Positions 27,294 through 35,151 of a stretch of 64,000 nt of DNA are shown here, piece after piece. Origin of the DNA: Microbulbifer pacificus (GTDB taxonomy: Bacteria; Pseudomonadota; Gammaproteobacteria; Pseudomonadales; Cellvibrionaceae); contig NZ_PREV01000026.1 in NCBI RefSeq assembly GCF_002959965.1, forward strand, positions 503,501-567,500. Direction: 5' to 3'. Both the position numbers and the translations under genes were made by a program. The notes beneath the pieces are model-generated. The model saw only the letters and a program-made list of their open reading frames with translations. It was not told the DNA's origin and did not search any database. Numbering within the stretch: the stretch's first letter is position 1; each line of letters starts with the position of its first letter.

Positions 27294-28109
27294 TCAGTCT
27301 TCGGAATCCAGAGTCTGGTCCATGGTAAATGCCGGTGCCGCGACACTTTTCGCCGCGACAATACGCGCAGGAACCCCGGCCACCGTGGCGTGCGCGGGCA
27401 CATCGCGCAACACCAGGCTGCCGGCGGCAATTTTTACCCCCTCGCCGATATTGACCGGCCCCAGCACCTTGGCGCCGGCACCGATCATCACACCGCGGCC
27501 GATTTTTGGATGACGATCGCCACCGCCACAACCGCTGCCTCCCAGAGTCACCGAGTGCAGGATGGAAACATCATTGCCCACCACACTGGTCTCGCCCACC
27601 ACCAGGCCAGTGGCGTGGTCGATCATGATGCCACAGCCGAACGAGGCCGCCGGGTGGATGTCCACCGCGAACTGTTCGGATACTCTGCTTTGAAAATACA
27701 AGGCCAGCGTGTGCCGCCCTTTTCCCCACAACCAGTGGGCGATGCGATGGGACTGTAACGCGTGGAAACCTTTGAAGTAGAGAAACGGCGTCAGGTATTG
27801 ATCGCAAGCGGGATCGCGGTCGTACCAGGCGCAGATATCCGCCTGCATGCAACGGGAGATATCGGCGTCGTCGGCGAGCGCCGTGGCGATCACCTCCTGC
27901 AGGGCCGTGGCCGTGAGCGCGGCGTGATCCAGCACCGATGCCAGCTGATAGGCCAAGGCGCGGTCGAGACTGCGGTGACGCAGTACCGTATTGTGAAAGT
28001 AACTCGCCAGCACCGGCTCGTCGGCAGCGGCCACCGCCGCTTCCTCACGCATGCTGGACCAGATGTCGCGGTTGTTCAGTGCACTGACGTTGATGGCATC
28101 CGCTCCCAT
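27294..28109 (-). CDS. cysE: Serine O-acetyltransferase
   Basis: A 271-residue enzyme that acetylates L-serine with acetyl-CoA, the first step of cysteine synthesis. The N-terminal helical domain (IWSSMREEAAVAAADEP) precedes a left-handed beta-helix of hexapeptide repeats (VDIHPAASFGCGIMIDHA; GETSVVGNDVSILHSVTLGG). The active-site and CoA region GCGGGDRHPKIGRGVMIGAGAKV follows. The length matches E. coli CysE (273). The disordered C-terminus is where cysteine synthase normally docks; it ends SED rather than the usual Ile. Confidence 0.93.
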   Translation of the reverse strand: MGADAINVSALNNRDIWSSMREEAAVAAADEPVLASYFHNTVLRHRSLDRALAYQLASVLDHAALTATALQEVIATALADDADISRCMQADICAWYDRDPACDQYLTPFLYFKGFHALQSHRIAHWLWGKGRHTLALYFQSRVSEQFAVDIHPAASFGCGIMIDHATGLVVGETSVVGNDVSILHSVTLGGSGCGGGDRHPKIGRGVMIGAGAKVLGPVNIGEGVKIAAGSLVLRDVPAHATVAGVPARIVAAKSVAAPAFTMDQTLDSED

Positions 28110-28157
28110 GGTTGATCTGAACCCCTGTGTAAAGATCGCCTAAGGCGCTAGTAATAC

Positions 28158-28886
28158 TTAAAGGCGGTACATATTGGTGGGGTACGCCGTTTCCGGAACC
28201 GCCACGAAACGCGTAAAAATATCGTCCATGGCCGCGCACACGGTGTCCGCCAACATTACCTCCGCATCCTGCGGGCACGACAGCAACTGTTCACTCAGGA
28301 GTGCGCCGCTAAGCATCTGCTGGAATTCCTTTGCCCGCGGCGCATAGCTGAGGTGCCAGCGCTCCGGCGCCACACCGCCACGGTCTTCCCCATAGGGCCG
28401 GAACAGGCCGTAACTTTTGCCCTCGGCAATGCGCTGATCGAGCCAGCAATGGAAGGGGCCGAACACACCTTTGTCCGCTACCTCTTCCGGCGTCAACTGC
28501 ACCCGGTAATCTTCCGCCACGGCGGCGGCGTCGATCACGTCGAAATCCGTACCCCAGTGATGGCGCGACCCCCCGGGCAACGCGGACCAGCGCAATATAG
28601 CGAATACGATTTCCTCTGGCGACATACACGCCACATCCAGCTCCCGGCACTCGCTGTCGAGCAGCGGTCTCTGCCCAACTGCCTTGGCATTCCAGATGGT
28701 GCGCTGACGCTCGAAACTGCGGAATCCAGACACCACCCGCGGGTGGAAGCCAGCCTCCCGGGCATCGCGGCGCAACTGGTCGAACGCCGTGAGCGCCTCC
28801 GGATGCAGCAACTGTCCGGAATCCGGCTCGAGAATTACATGGGCATCACTGAGCCCAAACAGCATGTCGCGCAGGAGTCTGTGCAC
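28158..28886 (-). CDS. M15-family D-alanyl-D-alanine carboxypeptidase (VanY-like)
   Basis: A 242-residue LAS-family zinc peptidase. SGFRSFERQ, the ligand pair in SRHHWGTDFDV (HxxxxxxD) and the third His in WHLSYAP are intact. Expected to cut the terminal D-Ala from peptidoglycan stems or act on muropeptides. No signal peptide is evident from this ATG. Either the protein is cytoplasmic and handles recycled peptides, or its export signal is not recognisable. 49 bp upstream of cysE on the same strand. Confidence 0.8.
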   Translation of the reverse strand: MHRLLRDMLFGLSDAHVILEPDSGQLLHPEALTAFDQLRRDAREAGFHPRVVSGFRSFERQRTIWNAKAVGQRPLLDSECRELDVACMSPEEIVFAILRWSALPGGSRHHWGTDFDVIDAAAVAEDYRVQLTPEEVADKGVFGPFHCWLDQRIAEGKSYGLFRPYGEDRGGVAPERWHLSYAPRAKEFQQMLSGALLSEQLLSCPQDAEVMLADTVCAAMDDIFTRFVAVPETAYPTNMYRL

Positions 28887-29289
28887 AATCGAAATACCTT
28901 AGGAAAACGACCTTGGAAAAACCTCGCGGCAAAACCCGCAGAATGGGACTAGGCTTTTCTGCAGATGTGACTAAATAGCACAAATGTACCAGCCGAAGAC
29001 AGCCGTCGCCGCTGGTTACCGACGCACTGTAACGCATACGGCGCCGAAACAGCACCGCTGCATACGGGCAACGCACCAGTGGTCGACAATAGCCACCGGA
29101 TATTTTGCTGGTAACCGCTGCGGTTTGGCCTTTTATTTTTTTGTGCTATGTTGCACGCCAGTTGTAATTTGGCTCGGGAGTGGGCCAAAAGTGGCAGGTT
29201 AGGATGTATCCACGGACTCGGCTTACGTGGAAAAGGGATTTGGTTGTAAACGACAACCAGAGAGTCTCAACCGTTCAGGGAAGGAATTT
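28887..29289. other. Gene-free spacer between divergent genes
   Basis: About 400 bp with no supported CDS. TTGTGC-TATGTT-GCACGC (29141-29157) is a loose CRP-like dyad ahead of the TfoX-C gene, and GGTTGT-AAACG-ACAACC (about 29243-29259) can form a short hairpin in its leader. Both are weak. Confidence 0.35.
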
Positions 29290-29574
29290 ATGCACCCAAG
29301 TCAATCAGAGCTGTTACAACTGAAAAACCTGGGACTCGCCTCCGTCAATATTCTTCATTCCATTGGCATACGCACCCTGGAAGATTTGCATAGGGTAGGC
29401 CCGGTGGAAGCCTTCGCCAGTATCCGCCGCCGCGGGATCAATGCCTCCCGGGTTCTGCTCTATGCACTGCAGGGCGCCCTGCTGGACGTGCACTGGAATG
29501 ATCTCGATCCCGACCTCAAGGCCAATCTGGTGAGCGAAGCGGAGCAATTGCTCTCGCGAAAAGATAGCGCCTGA
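29290..29574 (+). CDS. Stand-alone TfoX C-terminal domain protein
   Basis: A 94-residue protein matching the helix-hairpin-helix-like TfoX_C domain (LKNLGLASVNILHSIGIRTLEDLHRVGPVEAF). In full-length TfoX/Sxy, the regulator of competence and CRP-S promoters, this follows an N-terminal domain that is absent here. Start ATG at 29290 with AAGGAA upstream. Stand-alone versions are common; a DNA-binding or regulatory role is family-based inference. Monocistronic. Confidence 0.75.
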   Translation: MHPSQSELLQLKNLGLASVNILHSIGIRTLEDLHRVGPVEAFASIRRRGINASRVLLYALQGALLDVHWNDLDPDLKANLVSEAEQLLSRKDSA

Positions 29575-29883
29575 GTCGACCATTCTTACATTGCGCTTAC
29601 GCAACGCTTTCTACTGACCGGCATATTTTCGTTCATCTCGCCATGCGACATCCATCCGTTCGAGTGATCGCGGGCCGGTATAACAAACTTTACGCATTCA
29701 GTGCCGGATCCATCTGGTCAGCCCTTGTTTTCGGCGCTGCTCGACCCTATTAAAGCCGGAACAGAGACACTCTGGTCAAATGCAAAAAAAGCACTGCCCC
29801 AAAGATGGATTCCCGACCATTCTTTATCTCAGAACCAACATGGTTCTGAATCTCCCTGACAACATTCTTTTTGGAGAAGGCTG
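29575..29883. promoter_or_regulatory. htpX leader region with a perfect 8-bp dyad
   Basis: No CDS is supported here. CAGAACCA-ACA-TGGTTCTG (29830-29848) lies 36 bp upstream of the htpX ATG. It could be a repressor operator or a leader hairpin. GGAGAAGG precedes the start codon. I see no clear sigma-32 promoter. Confidence 0.45.
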
Positions 29884-30771
29884 ATGCTGCGAATAGGGCT
29901 TTTCCTGATGACCAACCTGGCTGTCATGCTGCTGGTGGGCATCATTTTCAATCTGCTGGGTATCCAGGGCATTCTCGACGCCAACGGCGTCAATCTGAAC
30001 CAGCCCGGGCTGCTACTGATGTGTGCAATTTTCGGTATCGGCGGCGCACTGATTTCACTGCTGATGTCGAAAACCCTAGCGCGCATGTCCACCCGCACGC
30101 AGATTATCGACCAGCCACAAACCGCGGATGAACGCTGGCTGGTGGAGACTGTGCGCGAACTGTCTCAAAAAGCCGGTATCGGCATGCCGGACGTGGGCAT
30201 TTTCCCCATGCCCCAGGCCAATGCCTTTGCCACAGGCTGGAACCGCAACAATGCACTGGTGGCGGTGAGCGCCGGTCTGCTGGAGCGTTTCAATCGCGAC
30301 GAGGCGCGCGCCGTGATCGGCCACGAAATCGGTCACGTGGCCAACGGAGACATGGTGACACTGGCCCTCATTCAGGGCGTGGTGAATACCTTCGTAATGT
30401 TCTTTGCGCGTCTCGTAGGTTTCTTTGTCGACCGGGTACTGCTGCGCAATGAGCAGGGCCTTGGCATCGGTTACTACATCACCTCCATCATCATGGATAT
30501 GGTGTTCGGCGTGTTCGCGATGATCATCGTCGCCTGGTTCAGTCGCCGCCGCGAATACCGCGCCGACGCCGCCGGTGCGCATCTCGCCAGCCCCAACGCC
30601 ATGATCGCCGCACTCGCGCGCATCAAGGCGGAATCGGAAGCCGGACGCGAACAGCCGCTGCCCGCCAACATGAAGGCGTTTGGCATCTACGGCAACAGCA
30701 TGGCCGCATTGCTGGCGAGCCATCCGCCCCTTGAGGATCGGATCCTGGCACTGCAGAATTCTGCCCGTTAA
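29884..30771 (+). CDS. htpX: Membrane zinc metalloprotease HtpX
   Basis: A 295-residue M48 protease of the inner membrane that clears misfolded membrane proteins together with FtsH. Two N-terminal spans (about 4-28 and 41-61), zinc motif HEIGH at 147-151, two further hydrophobic segments (VVNTFVMFFARLVGFF; IIMDMVFGVFAMIIVAWF), then the third-ligand region SRRREYRADAAGAHL. The length matches E. coli HtpX (293). It is followed after 74 bp by a periplasmic HtrA-type protease, giving a small envelope quality-control cluster. Confidence 0.95.
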   Translation: MLRIGLFLMTNLAVMLLVGIIFNLLGIQGILDANGVNLNQPGLLLMCAIFGIGGALISLLMSKTLARMSTRTQIIDQPQTADERWLVETVRELSQKAGIGMPDVGIFPMPQANAFATGWNRNNALVAVSAGLLERFNRDEARAVIGHEIGHVANGDMVTLALIQGVVNTFVMFFARLVGFFVDRVLLRNEQGLGIGYYITSIIMDMVFGVFAMIIVAWFSRRREYRADAAGAHLASPNAMIAALARIKAESEAGREQPLPANMKAFGIYGNSMAALLASHPPLEDRILALQNSAR

Positions 30772-30845
30772 CGCGATTGCGAGCACAGCCGGTTCCACTT
30801 GCGGGCCGGCCGTGTCGAACGATAACTACGGATCAGAAACCACCC

Positions 30846-31922
30846 ATGGCCATATCTCTCCATTCTGCTTTCCGAACACTGCCTGCCCGCGCGCTCCTGC
30901 TTCTGCTCTTCACTCCGCTGTTTACGGCGCAGGCCCAAACACCCCCACCCCAATTCGCCACCGATGATGAAGTGAACACCATGCAGGTGTTTAATTTCGC
31001 CAGTCCCTCGGTGGTGTATGTGACCAACGAAACCCTGGTGCGGGACCGCTGGAGCTTGCGGCTGCACACGGTGCCGAAAGGCGCTGGCAGCGGGTTCATC
31101 TGGGATGATCAGGGTCACGTGGTGACCAATTACCATGTGATCGAGAAGGCGCGCAAAATCACCATTACCCTGCAGGATCGCAGCGAGTGGTCGGCGGAGC
31201 TGGTGGGCTCGGCGCCGGAAAAGGATCTGGCGGTGGTCAAGATCCGTGCGCCACGGGAACGGCTGAAACCCCTGGTGCCAGGAAATTCCTCCGGACTCGC
31301 CGTGGGCCGCAAGGTGCTGGCCATCGGCAATCCATTCGGTCTCGACACCACCCTGACCACCGGTGTGGTCAGTGCACTCGGACGCGAAATCGAGGCCGCC
31401 GGCAATCGCACCATCCGCAACGTGATCCAGACGGACGCGGCCATCAACCCGGGCAACTCTGGTGGCCCGCTGCTGGACAGCAGTGGTCGGCTGATCGGCG
31501 TAAATACGGCTATCTACAGCCCCAGCGGCGCGAGTGTCGGAATTGGTTTTGCCATCCCCGTGGATACCGTGAAGAAGATCGTGCCGGAATTGATTGCCCA
31601 CGGCCGCCTGGTGCGCCCCATCCTCGGTATTGAGTCCGCGCCGGATCAATGGGCGAGCCAGTATGACTTCAAGGGCGTTGCGGTATTGCGCACCGCTCCG
31701 GGCCTGCCGGCGGAGAAGGCCGGACTGCGCGGCGTATATCGTGGTGAGCGCGGAGGCTGGCAGCTGGGGGATGTGATAGTCGGCATTGACGGCCATCCCA
31801 TCAGCAATTACGACGACATGATGAATGTGCTGGAAAACCGCCGCCCCGGTGACCGGGTACAGGTGGACTATCTTCGCGACGGCGAGGCAATGCAGACCTC
31901 GCTGGTGCTCGCGGCGCCCTGA
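30846..31922 (+). CDS. HtrA/Deg-family trypsin-like serine protease with one PDZ domain
   Basis: A 358-residue protein with a signal peptide ending AQA, so periplasmic. The catalytic triad is complete: H97 (VTNYHVIE), D127 (EKDLAVV) and S205 (NPGNSGGPLL). A single PDZ domain follows from about 265 (LPAEKAGLRG; GDVIVGIDGHPISNYDDM). The size and single PDZ are like DegS, but with a cleavable-looking signal rather than an anchor. Start at the ATG at 30846; upstream codons in frame lack an SD. Probably degrades damaged envelope proteins. Confidence 0.9.
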   Translation: MAISLHSAFRTLPARALLLLLFTPLFTAQAQTPPPQFATDDEVNTMQVFNFASPSVVYVTNETLVRDRWSLRLHTVPKGAGSGFIWDDQGHVVTNYHVIEKARKITITLQDRSEWSAELVGSAPEKDLAVVKIRAPRERLKPLVPGNSSGLAVGRKVLAIGNPFGLDTTLTTGVVSALGREIEAAGNRTIRNVIQTDAAINPGNSGGPLLDSSGRLIGVNTAIYSPSGASVGIGFAIPVDTVKKIVPELIAHGRLVRPILGIESAPDQWASQYDFKGVAVLRTAPGLPAEKAGLRGVYRGERGGWQLGDVIVGIDGHPISNYDDMMNVLENRRPGDRVQVDYLRDGEAMQTSLVLAAP

Positions 31923-31968
31923 TTCGTTACACTCGCAGGCCGTTACGACGACAGCGCGAAGGCAACCC

Positions 31969-32313
31969 ATGCAAAAACACTTTCTCTGCCGCTATGAAGA
32001 TCTCACCGAAGGTGACTCCAAAGGCTTTTCCCTCGGCGATAACAGCGCGGGCATGGACAATGTGTTTGCAGTAAAAAAAGACGGCGAGGTTTTCGCCTAC
32101 AGAAATATTTGCCCGCATCGGGGCATCAATCTCGAGTGGCAACCGGATCAGTTTCTGGATTCGGAAAAAGCCCTGATCCAGTGTGCCAGCCACGGCGCGC
32201 TGTTCGAGATCAGTACCGGCGAGTGCATTGCCGGCCCTTGCGCCGGAGACGCCTTGACGCCGGTACCGGTGGAGTACGCACAGGACGGACTGTACGTGAT
32301 TCTCGCAGACTGA
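31969..32313 (+). CDS. Rieske [2Fe-2S] ferredoxin-like protein
   Basis: A 114-residue stand-alone Rieske domain. Cluster ligands are C48-x-H50 (NICPHRG) and C72-x2-H75 (QCASHGALF). No signal peptide. It resembles small NirD/BphF-type electron carriers used by oxygenases. No oxygenase is nearby, so the partner is unknown. It follows the HtrA-type gene by 46 bp. Confidence 0.85.
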   Translation: MQKHFLCRYEDLTEGDSKGFSLGDNSAGMDNVFAVKKDGEVFAYRNICPHRGINLEWQPDQFLDSEKALIQCASHGALFEISTGECIAGPCAGDALTPVPVEYAQDGLYVILAD

Positions 32314-32356
32314 CGACAAGACCGATGAAGAGGTGGGCTCCCGACAGATCAGCGGG

Positions 32357-33058
32357 TTACCTCACAAACGGAACCGGCTCGCGCAGGCGGATTTCGCCCG
32401 CTGTCAGCACCGCGCGGTACGCAATTACCTCCACCCCCGCCTCAACGGCCTGCGCCAGCGCCTGTGCATACGCGGGATCAATTTCGGCTGCCGCTTCCAC
32501 TGTCTCAATGCCCGAGTGCTGAACACAGTAAAACAGCACCGCACGCACGCCGGCTTCCGCCAGTTTTTGCAGTTCGCGCAAGTGCTTGGTCCCCCGCGTG
32601 CTCACCGCGTCCGGGAACATCCCGCGTGCGCCCTCGGCGAGGGTGACGTTTTTTACTTCCACATAACAGTCGTCATTACCACGACTCAACAGCAGGTCGA
32701 TACGGCTGTTTTCCTCACCGTATTTCACCTCGCGACGCAAATTGTCGTAGCCCTGCAACTCGCGAATCACTCCGTCGCGTACCGCTTCTTCCACCAGAGC
32801 GTTGGCGCGACCGGTATTCACTCCGGCGAGCGCCCCTTCCGGGGTGGTGGTGATTTCCAGCGTATGGCGATACTTACGCTTCGGGTTGCCGGAATCCGAA
32901 AACCAGCATGGCGCATTTTCCACCCAGCAGTTTTTCATTGACCCGGTATTGGGGCAGTGAATGGTTATAATTTCACCTGATGGAAGCTGGATATCGGCGA
33001 GGAAACGCTTGTAGCGTCGCAACAGCACACCCTCGCCAAGGGCCGGATCAAGTTTCAC
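32357..33058 (-). CDS. sfsA: SfsA family protein (DNA/RNA nuclease-like)
   Basis: A 233-residue protein matching SfsA in size (E. coli 234). RRYKRFLADI, the HCPNTGSMKNCW block and VEVKNVTLAEG are diagnostic; the D/E-x-K core in EVKN is nuclease-like. The GTG at 33058 is chosen: AGGA lies 6 bases upstream and it aligns with the family N-terminus. An ATG at 33136 would add 26 unrelated residues. First described as affecting sugar fermentation in E. coli; the cellular role is unclear. Confidence 0.88.
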   Translation of the reverse strand: MKLDPALGEGVLLRRYKRFLADIQLPSGEIITIHCPNTGSMKNCWVENAPCWFSDSGNPKRKYRHTLEITTTPEGALAGVNTGRANALVEEAVRDGVIRELQGYDNLRREVKYGEENSRIDLLLSRGNDDCYVEVKNVTLAEGARGMFPDAVSTRGTKHLRELQKLAEAGVRAVLFYCVQHSGIETVEAAAEIDPAYAQALAQAVEAGVEVIAYRAVLTAGEIRLREPVPFVR

Positions 33059-33344
33059 GATGCATCCTGTAAACAAGTCAGTTTTGACCGGAATGTTTCC
33101 CGGGCCGTCGAAAAAATGGCCGCCAGAATACACCATTCGACACTCTTCCGGCCGGAGGATTGTCGACAGAGGCCCGCGCGGGCAACATTTTGTGGCGCGG
33201 CTCCCGGAGATTTGATAGTTTCCTCGCCTTGGTCGCCGCGGCGGCCTGAGGATACAGCCTGCGGTCGCTTAGGCTTTGAGCCTGCAAGGCTTGAATTTGG
33301 TTGTAGTGCCCCTATAAAACAGGGCCCGTATTACGAGAGAGGCA

Positions 33345-33788
33345 ATGACTATGCCCAATACTGCTGCGAAATCCGATTCTCTGCACGGCTTCGAGCCCTA
33401 TCAGGAAAAGAAGGGCGAGGAGTACATGAATGAGAAGCAGCAGGAGCATTTCCGCAATCTGCTGCTGGCCTGGAAGGCCGAACTCATGGCAGAGGTGGAT
33501 CGCACCGTAACGCACATGAAGGACGAAGCTGCGAATTTCCCCGATCCGGCGGATCGCGCCAGCCAGGAAGAGGAATTCAGCCTGGAACTGCGCACCCGCG
33601 ATCGCGAGCGCAAGCTGATCAAGAAAATTGACGCCACGATCGAACTGATCGATCAGGACGACTACGGTTTCTGCGAAGCCTGTGGCGTCGAAATCGGTAT
33701 CCGTCGCCTGGAAGCGCGCCCCACCGCCACGCTGTGTGTGGACTGCAAAACCCTGGCGGAAATCAAAGAGAAGCAAATCTCGGGATAA
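33345..33788 (+). CDS. dksA: RNA polymerase-binding transcription factor DksA
   Basis: A 147-residue secondary-channel factor that works with ppGpp to reset transcription, notably of rRNA. The coiled coil spans about residues 30-105 with the acidic tip DPADRA at 67-72. The zinc finger uses C110, C113, C131 and C134. The length is near that of E. coli DksA (151). It begins the conserved dksA-gluQRS-cbrA-cbrB-pcnB-folK-panB block. Translation from the ATG at 33345 with GAGAGG upstream. Confidence 0.97.
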   Translation: MTMPNTAAKSDSLHGFEPYQEKKGEEYMNEKQQEHFRNLLLAWKAELMAEVDRTVTHMKDEAANFPDPADRASQEEEFSLELRTRDRERKLIKKIDATIELIDQDDYGFCEACGVEIGIRRLEARPTATLCVDCKTLAEIKEKQISG

Positions 33789-33795
33789 CGCCGCG

Positions 33796-33822
33796 CACTT
33801 AGCGGGCACCGCTCGCTAAGTG
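33796..33822 (+). terminator. Hairpin after dksA
   Basis: CACTTAGCG pairs perfectly with CGCTAAGTG across a 9-base loop, 7 bp after the dksA stop. There is no T run, so termination strength is doubtful. It may belong to a degenerate palindromic repeat whose further arms TCGCGGCAAG / CTTGCCGCGA lie at 33907-33941. Confidence 0.45.
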
Positions 33823-33964
33823 GACTCACGCCCCATGAGGGCCGCAGACGCCGTGAGAGCCTGGAACGGCCCCGGCCGGGCCAGGCGATATGCCATGGAC
33901 GGGTTCTCGCGGCAAGCCCACCTGGCAGACACTTGCCGCGAAGTTTGCCCGACGCACTATCCCC

Positions 33965-34837
33965 ATGACGCCCCCACGCTACATCGGGCGCTTTGCGCCA
34001 TCCCCTACAGGTCCCCTGCACTTTGGTTCGCTGGTGTGCGCCCTCGGCAGCTATCTGGACGCCGTGGCTCATGGCGGCACCTGGTTGATACGTATGGAAG
34101 ACCTGGACCCGCCGAGGGAAATGCCCGGGGCCGCGGAACGAATTCTGCATTCGCTGGATGTCCACGGATTACACAGTCCGCACCCCGTCGAATGGCAGAG
34201 CAAACGCCACCACCTGTATCAGCGCGCACTGGATCAGCTGCAGGAGAATAATCTGCTTTACGCGTGCGGCTGCACCCGAGAACAGATCCGGCGTGCGGGC
34301 GGCCACCGGCGCGCGGACTGCCGGCAAGGCTCTCCGGTTTCCGGCACGCCTGCCGCCCTGCGCTTCTGCAGTGAGGGCGAGGACGAACATTTTCTCGATC
34401 TCTGGCACGGCCCCCAGTCCCAGCGAACCTCTGAAGACCCGATCCTGAAGCGCAAGGATGGTCTTTTCGCCTACCAGCTGGCCGTCGTGGTGGACGACAT
34501 CCAGCAGGGCGTGACCTGGGTGGTGCGCGGCGCCGATCTGCTGGATTGCACGGGGGTTCAGTGCCAGCTGTTCAGAGCCCTCGGCGCAGAACCACCGGGC
34601 TTCGGCCACCTGCCGCTGGTGATGAACGAAACCGGGCAGAAGTTGAGCAAACAGAATCACGCCGCGGCGCTGGATGATCGCCGCCCCACCGACAACCTGC
34701 TGCAGGCGCTGCGCTTTCTCGGGCTTCGCCCGCCAGTGGAATTATCACTGGAGCAGCCTCACCACCTGCTCGCCTGGGCCACTGCCCACTGGCAGCGCCA
34801 GCAAGTGAATCGCCACAATCGCCGGTTGCATCAATAG
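33965..34837 (+). CDS. gluQ: Glutamyl-Q tRNA(Asp) synthetase
   Basis: A 290-residue truncated glutamyl-tRNA-synthetase paralogue that attaches glutamate to queuosine of tRNA-Asp. The class I HIGH equivalent lies in RFAPSPTGPLHFGSL and the KMSKS equivalent in KLSKQNHA. The zinc-ligand region YACGCTREQIR...DCRQG is present. No anticodon-binding domain, as usual. The ATG at 33965 gives the family length (E. coli 308). Directly downstream of dksA, as in E. coli and Pseudomonas. Confidence 0.95.
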   Translation: MTPPRYIGRFAPSPTGPLHFGSLVCALGSYLDAVAHGGTWLIRMEDLDPPREMPGAAERILHSLDVHGLHSPHPVEWQSKRHHLYQRALDQLQENNLLYACGCTREQIRRAGGHRRADCRQGSPVSGTPAALRFCSEGEDEHFLDLWHGPQSQRTSEDPILKRKDGLFAYQLAVVVDDIQQGVTWVVRGADLLDCTGVQCQLFRALGAEPPGFGHLPLVMNETGQKLSKQNHAAALDDRRPTDNLLQALRFLGLRPPVELSLEQPHHLLAWATAHWQRQQVNRHNRRLHQ

Positions 34838-34974
34838 GCTGGAGCAGGCTGTTACTGGATGCAAAATTTGCCGCGAAATATCAGTGGTTGAACTGTGCCC
34901 CAACGGGGCATTAACATTTTGCGCCATATTTTCTCCAAGCTGCCTCACCGCAGGACGACCCCGACAGGTCTTTG

Positions 34975-35151
34975 ATGAGCAACCGTACCCTGCTAATCCT
35001 GCTGGTACTGGTGGGCTATGTATTCAGCCCTACCGTATTCACCTGGATGATCAACCCCACCGGCGCCTGGTATCGCCCCTTTATCCTGTGGTTCGTCCTG
35101 ATCCTGTTGGCGATCTTCATCCAGCGGAGGCGTCGCCCCGATGACCTTTGA
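34975..35151 (+). CDS. Small membrane protein overlapping cbrA (CbrX-like)
   Basis: A 58-residue protein, MSNRTLLILLVLVGYVFSPT at the N-terminus, with two hydrophobic helices (about 5-20 and 34-49) and a basic tail RRRRPDDL. Its last 11 bases overlap the start of cbrA, so the two are very probably translationally coupled. In Pseudomonas putida a short frame in the same place, named cbrX, is reported to be coupled to cbrA; I recall this but cannot check it here. A GTC TTT G stretch rather than a good SD precedes the ATG. Confidence 0.75.
   Translation: MSNRTLLILLVLVGYVFSPTVFTWMINPTGAWYRPFILWFVLILLAIFIQRRRRPDDL

Noticed and set aside
29141..29157. CRP site upstream of the TfoX-C gene
   Set aside because: TGTGC-N6-GCACG lacks the TGTGA/TCACA core on both sides. 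It is too weak to claim, so it is only noted in the spacer entry.
34896..34925. Terminator before cbrX (TGCCCC-AAC-GGGGCA)
   Set aside because: The stem is short (6 bp) and the following T run is broken. It may be an attenuator, but the evidence is too thin to list.
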